A stretch of DNA of 15,757 bases from an uncultured Phascolarctobacterium sp. (GTDB lineage: Bacteria > Bacillota > Negativicutes > Acidaminococcales > Acidaminococcaceae). The stretch is from positions 1-15,757 of the forward strand of contig USBG01000029.1 of NCBI GenBank assembly GCA_900552855.1, written 5' to 3'. Both the position numbers and the translations under genes were made by a program. The notes beneath the pieces are model-generated. The model did not search any database. It was not told the DNA's origin and saw nothing but the letters and a program-made list of their open reading frames with translations. Of the stretch, positions 7,126 through 13,667 are shown piece by piece (within the stretch, counting starts at the first letter, position 1; each line of letters opens with the position of its first letter).

Positions 7126-7511
7126 GTTTCAACCAAATCTCTTTGTTCTGCCAAAAAAATTAAGTCCTCAAAGCGCTTATCCTTATCTCCTTTCCTGTAA
7201 TGTAAAATTTGCAACCAGCCCTTTAAACCCAGCCAATAGGATTTCGTCACAACATCAGAAAACTCGCTGTCCAATAACAGGAAGCGATATTTCATCACAT
7301 CCTCCTTGGACTGCCAATTATCCTTCAGCCATTTTTCCGAGCCCCTACCACTGTGTCTGGTTATTATAAAATCATCTACGCCATAACGAGCTATTTCGCC
7401 AGCCAAGCTATCCTTCACAAAATCAACGTGACGATACCAGCCCTGCATTCCACCTGCAGTCCAAGGCTCAAAGCCGTAATCGCGCAGTAATTTTTCCCAT
7501 TCTATGCTCAT
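7116..7511 (-). CDS. Unrecognised 131-residue soluble protein
   Basis: I do not recognise this family. The protein is small, soluble and charged, rich in aromatic residues (at least six tryptophans, for example in IEWEKL, GFEPWTAGG, GWYRHVD and SEKWLKDNW). It has no signal peptide, membrane segment or cysteine motif. Two regions look structured: an N-terminal aromatic half (1-65) with the DDFIITRHSGRGSE stretch, and a helical C-terminal half (about 70-131). The start is ATG at 7511 with GGAGG about 12 bases upstream, a slightly long spacing. It lies 18 bases after the CHAD gene and 33 bases before cstA on the same strand, so it is probably co-transcribed with both. Real coding is supported by the ribosome site and tight packing. 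Confidence 0.75.
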   Translation of the reverse strand: MSIEWEKLLRDYGFEPWTAGGMQGWYRHVDFVKDSLAGEIARYGVDDFIITRHSGRGSEKWLKDNWQSKEDVMKYRFLLLDSEFSDVVTKSYWLGLKGWLQILHYRKGDKDKRFEDLIFLAEQRDLVETHA

Positions 7512-7529
7512 GTAAATAGCATTCCTCCG

Positions 7530-8804
7530 TTAAAGATTATCTCTAGCCCACTGCTGCAGCCGTTGAGTAAATTCCTCCCACTGACAGCCTAGGCCATCCA
7601 TAGCAGCATCAGCCTTTCCCTGCTCCCAGCCACTAAATACAGCACCTTCATACTGAAGCAGCTCGTTATCAGGATGCTGTGCCATAATACGTGCTACCAT
7701 GCAATCATTTATATAGTCATCATGTAATAGCCCCAGGCTATCCTGTAAAGCCTTTAGACTTCTCAGTAGGGAGCTGCTTGCCTTCAGCTCGGGCACACAC
7801 TGCAAGGCATAACGAAAGCGTTTTACCTTGATGCGTATTTTATGCAGCTGCTCCATATTCTGAAAATCAGGATACTTTTCCGGGAGCATAATAAGCTTAC
7901 TCTGCCAGCTATCAAAGCGCTGTATCAAAAAATCCCTTAAGTTCATTTTTGCATATGCACTTTCAGCCTTAAGACTAAAAATATCTAAGAGGAAGCAGGC
8001 CAGCTCTCCAGTGAGCTTATTTAGGCGCAGCCTGCTGACCATATCATTGGCATACTGACTACGCTCCTCCTGCAAAATCTTCTCCAGACAAGAGCATTGC
8101 TCCTGCTTTCTAAACATTCTAATACGCATACATATTAGCAATGCTACATCATATTCTCTTATGGGAGAAAGCTCGCCTGCTCTTTTCTTAAAAAGCTGCT
8201 TCCAGCAATCTGCTCTTTCCTTAGGCAGCAACGGACGCAGCAGGCTTAAAACAGAACGTAAACGTCTAATCTTAACGCGCAACTGACGCAGAACCGTTTT
8301 ATCCTGACAGCCTAAAACCTCATGCCACAGCTTATTGATAGCAAAAACCTGCCATGGCAGATGACAATACAGCGCTGTAGCTGCCGTATTATAATTATAT
8401 GCAGCTAAGCCTTCTAAATAATAACGCCCTCTTAATTGGGCAATGCGTTGCTCTAAATCAGGATCCTCGAGAATAAACCTCTGCTTGCCTGCTAAAAATC
8501 TCCTGACAAGCATTTTGGCACAGGATACTGCCACAGCATCTTTGCCGTTGAACTCTAGCATAATATCTGCTAAAGGATATACCTTGTCGCAGACTATCAT
8601 CACGCCAAAAATACAGCTAACCTTGACCTTGTCACTGGAAAGCTGCAGCTTTGCCTGACGATACTTATACATATCGTCATCATGAAAAAGCCTTTCCTTA
8701 ACCTTATATTTTATGTCACAAGGCTCCAAAAGCTGGTGTATATAAGCCAAAAACTGACTCTGATGCTTAAAATCTATCCCGTGCAGACACAGACTTTGCT
8801 TCAT
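7530..8804 (-). CDS. CHAD-domain protein with a degenerate CYTH-like N-terminus
   Basis: This is a 424-residue protein. The CHAD part (about 150-424) shows the two basic helical repeats expected of the family: LRQLRVKIRRLRSVL (172-186) and HKIRIKVKRFRYAL (321-334), plus REYDVALL (216-223) and LQDSLGLLHD (353-362). CHAD helices bind inorganic polyphosphate. The second repeat keeps the usual histidine, but the first has glutamine/arginine where a histidine is usual. Residues about 30-110 resemble a worn CYTH domain: PLADIMLEFNGKDAVAVSCA (77-96) fits its later strand, but no ExExK triphosphate-binding motif is visible, so catalysis is unlikely. The ATG overlaps the stop of the upstream dehydrogenase (ATGA), indicating coupled translation. 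Role: polyphosphate binding is inference from family. Confidence 0.85.
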   Translation of the reverse strand: MKQSLCLHGIDFKHQSQFLAYIHQLLEPCDIKYKVKERLFHDDDMYKYRQAKLQLSSDKVKVSCIFGVMIVCDKVYPLADIMLEFNGKDAVAVSCAKMLVRRFLAGKQRFILEDPDLEQRIAQLRGRYYLEGLAAYNYNTAATALYCHLPWQVFAINKLWHEVLGCQDKTVLRQLRVKIRRLRSVLSLLRPLLPKERADCWKQLFKKRAGELSPIREYDVALLICMRIRMFRKQEQCSCLEKILQEERSQYANDMVSRLRLNKLTGELACFLLDIFSLKAESAYAKMNLRDFLIQRFDSWQSKLIMLPEKYPDFQNMEQLHKIRIKVKRFRYALQCVPELKASSSLLRSLKALQDSLGLLHDDYINDCMVARIMAQHPDNELLQYEGAVFSGWEQGKADAAMDGLGCQWEEFTQRLQQWARDNL

Positions 8805-9775
8805 TTAAGCTTAACCTGAGCCGGCAATGGCAGGCCCTGCAATCCAGCAAGAATATTATCTGCCGTTAAAAGCGCCATAGCATCACGTGTCTCCACTGTG
8901 GCACTGGCAATATGCGGGGTTACAGTAATATTATCAAGTGTTAAAAGCTTATGCTCAGCAGGCAAAGGCTCGGGATCAGTTACATCTAGAGCAGCATAAG
9001 CAAGCTTGCCGCTATGCAGTGCCTCATAAAGGGCTTCTGTATCTACAACAGCTCCGCGGCTAATATTTATCAAACGGCTGCCCTGCTTCATCTTGGCAAA
9101 GGCTGCCTCATTAAGCATATGCTTTGTGGACGGATTTAAAGTTACAGCCAATAGGACAAAATCAGACTCAGACAAAAGTTTATCCAATGTCGGCATATAG
9201 GTAACGCCAAGCTCTGCATCATCCACACGCTGGTGACGGTTGTGATATACAACCTGCATTTGGCTGACCTGGGCCCTTTTGGCAACAGCGCTACCAATAT
9301 CACCCATACCTACAATACCCAAGGTTTTTCCTGCTAAATCAACAGCAAGTCCAATAGGCACCCTTTGTCCCCAAAGGCCTTTTTTAACATGAGCATCTGC
9401 CTGAACAATACGGCGAGCACTATCTAAAATAAGACCATAGGCTAAATCAGCTACTGCATCCACCAAAACTTCAGGAGTATTGCCAACAGGGATTCCCCTT
9501 TCTGCACAAGCAGCAACATCAATGTTGTCATAGCCAACAGAAGCCTGTGCCACCACCTTCAAATTAGGTGCCATTGCCAAAAGCTTTTCGTCAATTACAA
9601 CGTTGCCAGTAGAATAAAGGGCATCAGCCTGAGCCAGACGAACAGCAAACTCGTCCTTAGGAATACGCCCGCCCTGTTGCCAGCTAATGAAATTAACCAT
9701 ACTATTCAATTTATTATAGGCAGCTTCACGAACCTTGCCGCTTGCTACCACAGTATAATCTTTCAAAGCCTTCAT
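8801..9775 (-). CDS. D-isomer-specific 2-hydroxyacid dehydrogenase (glyoxylate/hydroxypyruvate reductase-like)
   Basis: This 324-residue cytoplasmic oxidoreductase interconverts a 2-oxoacid (such as glyoxylate or hydroxypyruvate) and the D-hydroxyacid. Marks, numbered from the chosen start, are the VGYDNIDVAAC substrate-side loop (about 80-90), a Rossmann GMGDIG (156-161), and the catalytic Arg240 (ISRGAVVD), Glu269 (DPEPLP) and His288 (TPHIAS). After the second strand the residues are H-N-R rather than an acidic residue, which favours NADPH over NADH. An ATG two codons earlier (9781) is possible, but AGAGGT is only three bases before it and about nine before 9775, so 9775 is preferred. It follows the VOC gene and overlaps the CHAD gene by four bases. 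Confidence 0.92.
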   Translation of the reverse strand: MKALKDYTVVASGKVREAAYNKLNSMVNFISWQQGGRIPKDEFAVRLAQADALYSTGNVVIDEKLLAMAPNLKVVAQASVGYDNIDVAACAERGIPVGNTPEVLVDAVADLAYGLILDSARRIVQADAHVKKGLWGQRVPIGLAVDLAGKTLGIVGMGDIGSAVAKRAQVSQMQVVYHNRHQRVDDAELGVTYMPTLDKLLSESDFVLLAVTLNPSTKHMLNEAAFAKMKQGSRLINISRGAVVDTEALYEALHSGKLAYAALDVTDPEPLPAEHKLLTLDNITVTPHIASATVETRDAMALLTADNILAGLQGLPLPAQVKLK

Positions 9776-9793
9776 ATGCATTACCTCTTAGGG

Positions 9794-10165
9794 TTATTTA
9801 TTTGCAGGTAAAATTTCTAACCAATAATTATCAGGGTCTACAATAAAGTAAATACCCATAGCAGGATTTTCATAAATAATGCAGCCCATTTCCTTATGCT
9901 TTTTGTGAGCAGCCTCAAAGTCCTCTACAACAAAAGCCAAATGAAACTCGTTTTCACCTAAATTATAGGGCTCCTTGCGGTCACGCAGCCAAGTCAGCTC
10001 CAGCTCATGAGGAGTTTTTCCATCGGACAGATATACTAAAATGAAGCTGCCATCAGCAGCCTCCTTACGTCGTGCTTCCTTTAAACCTAATGCTTCTTCA
10101 TAAAACTTTAGGCTTTTCTCAAGATCCAGAACATTAAAATTGTTATGAGTAAAAGTAAATTGCAT
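9794..10165 (-). CDS. VOC-family protein, glyoxalase I-like
   Basis: This 123-residue protein has two beta-alpha-beta-beta-beta halves. The four metal ligands of glyoxalase I are all in place: His7 (FTHNN), Glu56 (HELELTW), His75 (EFHLAF) and Glu117 (YWLEIL), matching the spacing of E. coli GloA. Glyoxalase I isomerises the methylglyoxal-thiol adduct to a lactoyl thioester; since this organism may not make glutathione, the thiol partner is uncertain. The neighbour on the same transcript, a D-2-hydroxyacid dehydrogenase, would fit 2-oxoaldehyde or 2-oxoacid detoxification (inference). Start: ATG at 10165 behind GGGGTGG. No second domain and no fusion. Confidence 0.88.
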   Translation of the reverse strand: MQFTFTHNNFNVLDLEKSLKFYEEALGLKEARRKEAADGSFILVYLSDGKTPHELELTWLRDRKEPYNLGENEFHLAFVVEDFEAAHKKHKEMGCIIYENPAMGIYFIVDPDNYWLEILPANK

Positions 10166-10184
10166 AATGCCACCCCATTTTTAA

Positions 10185-10694
10185 TTAAACAAAAATTACC
10201 ATTTTAATCAATAAAATTGCTAAGGCAAAGCCAGCTGCCAATTTACCAATCAGTGCCAAAAAACGCACCTTGGCTGCCTTCATCGCTAAATTCCAGGCAT
10301 TGCTATGCTTTCCCGAACGCATATATTCATAGACAAAGGCCGCCACAAAGGCACCAACGAGACCACCTATAAAGGAGCCTAATATAGGAAAAGCACCTGT
10401 ACCAATAATCGTACCGACAAATCCACCAAAGCCTATTAAAAAAACTGCCAACCAGGAAACCTTTTCCTTTTTTATACCAAAAAGAGAAACGCAAAATTCC
10501 CAACATTCCCCAAATGCGTAAACAAGCACCATGGCTGACAATAAACGCCCATTGAAATATAAGGCTTCATCATAAAAAGCAAACCCAAAACCTGTCAGAA
10601 GCATCAACGAATTACCTGGCAGGTCGAAAATAGTAAGTATGGGACCTATTAAAGCCACTAGGGCGGTCAAAATCCATTCTACAGCGGATTCCAT
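10185..10694 (-). CDS. DUF456 family membrane protein
   Basis: This 169-residue membrane protein has about four hydrophobic segments (roughly 8-38, 50-68, 81-122 and 146-168). The PGNSLMLLTG stretch (26-35), and the long small-residue, glycine-zipper segment GFGGFVGTIIGTGAFPILGS (88-107) continuing to GAFVAAFVYEYMRS, are typical of DUF456, whose function is not known to me. The glycine spacing suggests tight helix packing or oligomers; DUF456 is a candidate small transporter or membrane-packing protein, but this is speculation. Start: ATG at 10694 with AAGGAGG 8 bases upstream. It is first in the six-gene minus-strand operon, read from the promoter at 10724-10752. Confidence 0.85.
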   Translation of the reverse strand: MESAVEWILTALVALIGPILTIFDLPGNSLMLLTGFGFAFYDEALYFNGRLLSAMVLVYAFGECWEFCVSLFGIKKEKVSWLAVFLIGFGGFVGTIIGTGAFPILGSFIGGLVGAFVAAFVYEYMRSGKHSNAWNLAMKAAKVRFLALIGKLAAGFALAILLIKMVIFV

Positions 10695-10723
10695 ATATTT
10701 TCCTCCTTGGGTTGATTACAGTT

Positions 10724-10752
10724 ATTATACCACATATAAAATAAAACATACA
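10724..10752 (-). promoter_or_regulatory. Promoter of the DUF456-to-cstA operon
   Basis: On the minus strand TGTATG (10752-10747), a 17-base spacer and a perfect TATAAT (10729-10724) preceded by TGG (extended -10) are seen. The predicted start is near 10717, about 20 bases before the DUF456 ATG. The promoter is divergent from that of mscS. Confidence 0.6.
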
Positions 10753-10791
10753 CTATTTAGCTTTCTTCTTTGAAAAATATCTGCAAAATCA

Positions 10792-10820
10792 TTGTTTCAG
10801 ACCTAAAGAAATGTTAAAAT
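10792..10820 (+). promoter_or_regulatory. Promoter of the MscS gene
   Basis: TTGTTT (10792-10797), a 17-base spacer and TAAAAT (10815-10820) with a TGT extended -10 are seen. The predicted start near 10827 leaves a leader of about 30 bases and supports the GTG start at 10859. Confidence 0.6.
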
Positions 10821-10858
10821 AAGTACACATTTTGATTATAATTGTTCGGAGGATTATT

Positions 10859-11971
10859 GTGAACGAAATTTTAGAACTCATAAAACCATGGTATCCATCA
10901 ATAAGCTCTACCTGTTTAATCCTGTTAATCAGATACCTGTACAAGAATTTTGTTATTCGTATGATGCGCCGCTTAAACGATATGGCTTCCTTTAAAACTG
11001 GCGAAGATATTTTAAACGCCTTTGAGCAGCCTATCAATGTACTTTTAGCAGTAGTCAATGTTTATGTTGCCATTAACCTTGCTCCTATCCCTGCACTTCA
11101 GCAGGCAGCCTTTATTGATAAAATTCTGCGCAGCACCATTGTGCTCAGCTTCTTCTGGGGCTGCTACAATATTACTGATACAACCCACGGCTTCATGCTA
11201 CGTATGCTGGAAAAAGCCGGTGTTAAGGCGGAGGATGCGCTGGCAAATATCTTCTCCACCATTTTACACATCATCGTTGTGGTATTCTGCTTTGTAGCAA
11301 TTGCCAAGGAATGGAACTATGATATCAGCGGCTTTGTGGCATCCTTAGGTATTGGCTCCTTAGCCGTAGCCTTTGCAGCTAAGGACTCCTTAGCCAATGT
11401 TTTCGGTAGCCTAGTCATTATTCTAGACAAGCCATTTAGAGTTGGCGACTGGATTACAGCTAATGGCGTTGAAGGTGTAGTAGAAGAAATTTCCTTCCGC
11501 AGCACCTGTGTACGCACCTTCCCCCAAGAACTGGTCTACATTCCCAACTCATTGCTGTCCAACACTCCTATTACAAACTTTACTGCTCGTCAAAAGCGTC
11601 GTATTGATTTTATCCTGGGTCTGACCTACTCCTCAACTAAGGAGCAAATTGAAGACTTTACCCAAAGATTGAAGCATTATCTTGGTAATCATCCTGATAT
11701 TTATCCTGACCTGATTCGTGTGCATTTCATCAATTACGGCGCCAGCAGTCTGGATATTCGTATTACCTGCTATGCTCGTACTGGTGAACACGCAAAATAT
11801 CTTGATGTTCTGAATGAAATTAATCTTACTGTTCTGGACCTACTCCAAGAGGCTGGAGTAAGCTGCGCCTTCCCCAGCACCAGTGTATATTTTGAAACTC
11901 CGCTGCAGTCCGAGGCTGCTCCTCAGCCTGTGCCAATGCCTGCTGCAGCACCTATTAAAGAAGAAAAATAA
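10859..11971 (+). CDS. MscS-family mechanosensitive ion channel
   Basis: This 370-residue inner-membrane channel opens on membrane tension to release solutes during hypo-osmotic shock. It has N-terminal membrane helices (about 10-28, 55-76 and 90-108), further hydrophobic helices (about 132-150), then the pore helix and its kink in GFVASLGIGSLAVAFAAKDS and NVFGSLVIILDKPFRVGDWI (158-199), the MscS signature. A cytoplasmic beta/alpha vestibule (200-345) follows, and a proline/alanine-rich tail (about 348-370) ends the protein. The start is GTG at 10859: GGAGG is six to seven bases upstream, while an in-frame ATG at 10832 is nearly on the predicted transcript start and has no ribosome site. It is monocistronic, between its own promoter and a strong terminator. 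Confidence 0.93.
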   Translation: MNEILELIKPWYPSISSTCLILLIRYLYKNFVIRMMRRLNDMASFKTGEDILNAFEQPINVLLAVVNVYVAINLAPIPALQQAAFIDKILRSTIVLSFFWGCYNITDTTHGFMLRMLEKAGVKAEDALANIFSTILHIIVVVFCFVAIAKEWNYDISGFVASLGIGSLAVAFAAKDSLANVFGSLVIILDKPFRVGDWITANGVEGVVEEISFRSTCVRTFPQELVYIPNSLLSNTPITNFTARQKRRIDFILGLTYSSTKEQIEDFTQRLKHYLGNHPDIYPDLIRVHFINYGASSLDIRITCYARTGEHAKYLDVLNEINLTVLDLLQEAGVSCAFPSTSVYFETPLQSEAAPQPVPMPAAAPIKEEK

Positions 11972-11987
11972 ACAAATCTGTAAAGCC

Positions 11988-12021
11988 AAAGCGCTGCCCA
12001 TAAGTGAGGCAGCGCTTTTTT
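11988..12021 (+). terminator. Intrinsic terminator of the MscS gene
   Basis: A perfect 11-bp stem, AAAGCGCTGCC (11988-11998) with GGCAGCGCTTT (12008-12018), has a nine-base loop and six T residues at its end (12016-12021). Confidence 0.93.
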
Positions 12022-12031
12022 CTTAATAAAT

Positions 12032-12063
12032 TCACAGACATAAGTTAAAGAGTGCACTATAAT
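12032..12063 (+). promoter_or_regulatory. Tandem promoter module 1 upstream of the thioredoxin genes
   Basis: TCACAGACA (12032-12040) lies ahead of a perfect TATAAT (12058-12063). CAGACA (12035-12040) serves as the -35 with a 17-base spacer. Only the proximal half of the dyad seen in modules 2 and 3 is present; the distal half (12022-12026) is poor. The predicted start is near 12070, exactly at an ATG. Confidence 0.5.
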
Positions 12064-12069
12064 AAGGAT

Positions 12070-12117
12070 ATGAGCAAGCTTTATGGCTTAGCAATAAAAC
12101 AAGCAGTCTTTATGTGA
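12070..12117 (+). CDS. Possible leaderless micro-ORF of 15 codons
   Basis: The frame reads MSKLYGLAIKQAVFM then TGA. Its ATG is 12 bases after the first base of the TATAAT of module 1, at the predicted +1, so it would be leaderless; there is no ribosome site at normal spacing. The stop overlaps the dyad of module 2. It may be spurious. Confidence 0.2.
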   Translation: MSKLYGLAIKQAVFM

Positions 12118-12154
12118 TTACGTCACAAACACTAACTCTTAGGTAGTGTATAAT
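12113..12154 (+). promoter_or_regulatory. Tandem promoter module 2 with dyad TGTGA-N5-TCACA
   Basis: TGTGA (12113-12117) and TCACA (12123-12127) form a dyad centred at 12120, 29 bases before TATAAT (12149-12154) and about 41 before the predicted start (12161). CAAACA (12126-12131) is the -35, with 17 bases spacing, overlapping the dyad. This is the geometry of a class II activator site of the Crp/Fnr kind, although the half-site spacing is 5 rather than 6. Confidence 0.55.
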
Positions 12155-12160
12155 AAAGCC

Positions 12161-12241
12161 ATGGATAAAAGCTACCAGGCTGTTATGCTTGCAGCAAAAA
12201 AACTGCTCAACAGTTATAATTCAAAGGCTAATGTGACATAG
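12161..12241 (+). CDS. Possible leaderless micro-ORF of 26 codons
   Basis: The frame begins MDKSYQAVMLAAKKLL, predicts a short amphipathic helix, and stops with TAG inside the dyad of module 3. Its ATG is again 12 bases after the first base of the TATAAT, at the predicted +1, with no ribosome site. It shares an M-x-K-x-Y beginning with the preceding micro-ORF. It may be spurious, a leader peptide, or the remnant of a duplicated gene start. Confidence 0.25.
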   Translation: MDKSYQAVMLAAKKLLNSYNSKANVT

Positions 12242-12273
12242 TTACATACAAGCTATGAAAAATGAGCTATAAT
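12232..12273 (+). promoter_or_regulatory. Tandem promoter module 3 with dyad TGTGA-N5-TTACA (trxB-proximal)
   Basis: TGTGA (12232-12236) and TTACA (12242-12246) are centred at 12239, again exactly 29 bases before a perfect TATAAT (12268-12273). The wider repeat is ATGTGAC-N3-GTTACAT (12231-12247). CATACA (12245-12250) acts as the -35 with 17 bases spacing. The predicted start near 12280 leaves a 36-base leader carrying the trxB ribosome site. Confidence 0.6.
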
Positions 12274-12315
12274 ATACTTAAAGAAGGATACAAATAAGTA
12301 CTAGGAGGTGAGCCA

Positions 12316-13173
12316 ATGGAACAGCTGCTTATTATTGGCGGTGGTCCTGCAGGTGTATCAGCAGCATTATATGCAGCACGAGCAGGCTTAAAGGTTACAC
12401 TTATTGAAAATGGTCCAGGTGCGCTGGCCAAGGCACACCGTATAGACAATTACTACGCAGTTTCACTTAGCGGTCCCCAGCTGCATCAGCAAGGATTAAA
12501 GCATGCTGAGGATTTAGGCGTAAGCATCATTCATGATGAAGCCGTTGGCGTAGAATACTTAGGTCATTATGCGGTAAGCCTAAAAAGTGGCACCACAATA
12601 GAAGGTCAGGCCCTGGTTTTAGCAACTGGCACCAAAAATATTACTGTCAAGGTTCCAGGTCTGACAGAGCTCGAAGGCAAGGGTATTAGCTATTGTGCAG
12701 TTTGTGATGGCTTCTTCTTCCGAAAGAAAAAGGTGGCTGTCTTAGGTGCAGGTGCCTACGCTCTTCACGAGGCTGAATATCTGAAGCAATTAGCTGAAAG
12801 TGTCACCATTCTGACCCATGGTCAGGACGGCAGTCACTTAAAGGATGCTGGCTTTGAGGTTATTGAAGCACCCTTAGTAGAAATCATAGGCACTGACCGC
12901 TTAAGCAGCATCAGCTTCTATGATGGCAGCAGCCTGGAGCTGGATGGTCTTTTTATAGCTCTAGGTACAGCGGACAGTAGTGACATGGCACGCAAGCTGG
13001 GCGCACAAATCAACGGACGCTATATCCAGATTGATGAAAAGGGAGCCACTAATGTTCCCGGACTTTTTGCCGCAGGTGATTGCACCGGCGGATTACTGCA
13101 GGTAGCAAAGGCTGTGCATGACGGCGCCGAAGCCGGCATGAGCGCAGTAAGGTTTATCCGCAGCCAGAGCTAA
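12316..13173 (+). CDS. trxB: Thioredoxin reductase-like flavoprotein lacking the NADPH-phosphate motif
   Basis: This 285-residue cytoplasmic FAD enzyme is expected to reduce the thioredoxin encoded next. Seen are an FAD-binding GGGPAG (8-13), the redox-active CAVCD (Cys127 and Cys130), and a C-terminal FAAGDC flavin motif (251-256). It is shorter than typical TrxB (about 310-320). In the nucleotide domain, GAGAYALHEAEYL (144-156) replaces the usual GGGNSAxEEA, and where NADPH-dependent enzymes have HRRxxxRA this protein has THGQDGSHLKD (167-177), so both phosphate-binding arginines are missing. The electron donor may be NADH or ferredoxin (inference; ferredoxin-dependent relatives are known in clostridia). 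Start: ATG with AGGAGGTG 6-8 bases upstream. Three tandem promoter modules precede it; trxA follows after 80 bases. Confidence 0.9.
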   Translation: MEQLLIIGGGPAGVSAALYAARAGLKVTLIENGPGALAKAHRIDNYYAVSLSGPQLHQQGLKHAEDLGVSIIHDEAVGVEYLGHYAVSLKSGTTIEGQALVLATGTKNITVKVPGLTELEGKGISYCAVCDGFFFRKKKVAVLGAGAYALHEAEYLKQLAESVTILTHGQDGSHLKDAGFEVIEAPLVEIIGTDRLSSISFYDGSSLELDGLFIALGTADSSDMARKLGAQINGRYIQIDEKGATNVPGLFAAGDCTGGLLQVAKAVHDGAEAGMSAVRFIRSQS

Positions 13174-13253
13174 GGCTTAGCTGCTAAATATATTAATCAT
13201 ATGCCCTTATGGCAATACTTAAAGATAATAATAAGAAAAGGATGTGTAAAATT

Positions 13254-13559
13254 ATGGCATTAGAAATTACTCAACAAAACTTCCAACAAGAGGTATTAGA
13301 AGCAAAAACCACCGTATTAGTAGACTTCTGGGCTCCCTGGTGCGGCCCCTGCCGTATGCAGGCTCCCATTCTGGAGGACTTTGCTAAATCTGCAGCTGAT
13401 GTTAAGGTTGTAAAGGTCAACGTTGACGACAATCCGGAGCTGGCGCAAAAATACAATATTATGAGCATTCCCAGCCTGCTTGTATTCAAGGACGGCATTG
13501 TAGCAAAAACTGCTGTAGGCCTTCGCGATAAAAATGGTTTGACCGAGCTCTGCAAATAA
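13254..13559 (+). CDS. trxA: Thioredoxin
   Basis: This 101-residue soluble dithiol carrier reduces protein disulfides and is itself reduced by thioredoxin reductase. The active site WCGPC (Cys30 and Cys33) follows VLVDFWAPW; the MSIPSLLVFKDG stretch holds the conserved cis-proline next to the active site. It is a few residues shorter than usual (about 105) and ends LTELCK, adding a third cysteine two residues from the end. The frame is open from 13209, but the ATG at 13254 is chosen because it gives the normal thioredoxin N-terminus and follows AAGGA with about 11 bases spacing; the ATG at 13242 is too close to that ribosome site. It is in the same direction as trxB, with no terminator between, and a strong terminator follows. 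Confidence 0.95.
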   Translation: MALEITQQNFQQEVLEAKTTVLVDFWAPWCGPCRMQAPILEDFAKSAADVKVVKVNVDDNPELAQKYNIMSIPSLLVFKDGIVAKTAVGLRDKNGLTELCK

Positions 13560-13609
13560 GAAGCATTGGTAAGCATAAGCTTATATCAGCCCTCTAAATA
13601 AAAACATAC

Positions 13610-13667
13610 AAAGGCGATAACCCTATCTGCATTGCACCTCCTGCACAGATAGGGTGTCGCCTTTTTT
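13610..13667 (+). terminator. Intrinsic terminator of the trxB-trxA operon
   Basis: A long stem, AAAGGCGA-TA-ACCCTATCTG (13610-13629) with CAGATAGGGT-G-TCGCCTTT (13646-13664), has a small internal bulge and ends in six T residues (13662-13667). Confidence 0.9.

Noticed and set aside
10832..10858. An upstream ATG start for the MscS protein
   Set aside because: It lies about five bases after the predicted transcript start and has no ribosome site; the GTG at 10859 has GGAGG at good spacing.
12113..12127. A classical Crp or Rex operator
   Set aside because: Half-sites are spaced by 5 bases, not the 6 expected for either, so I report the dyad without naming the regulator.
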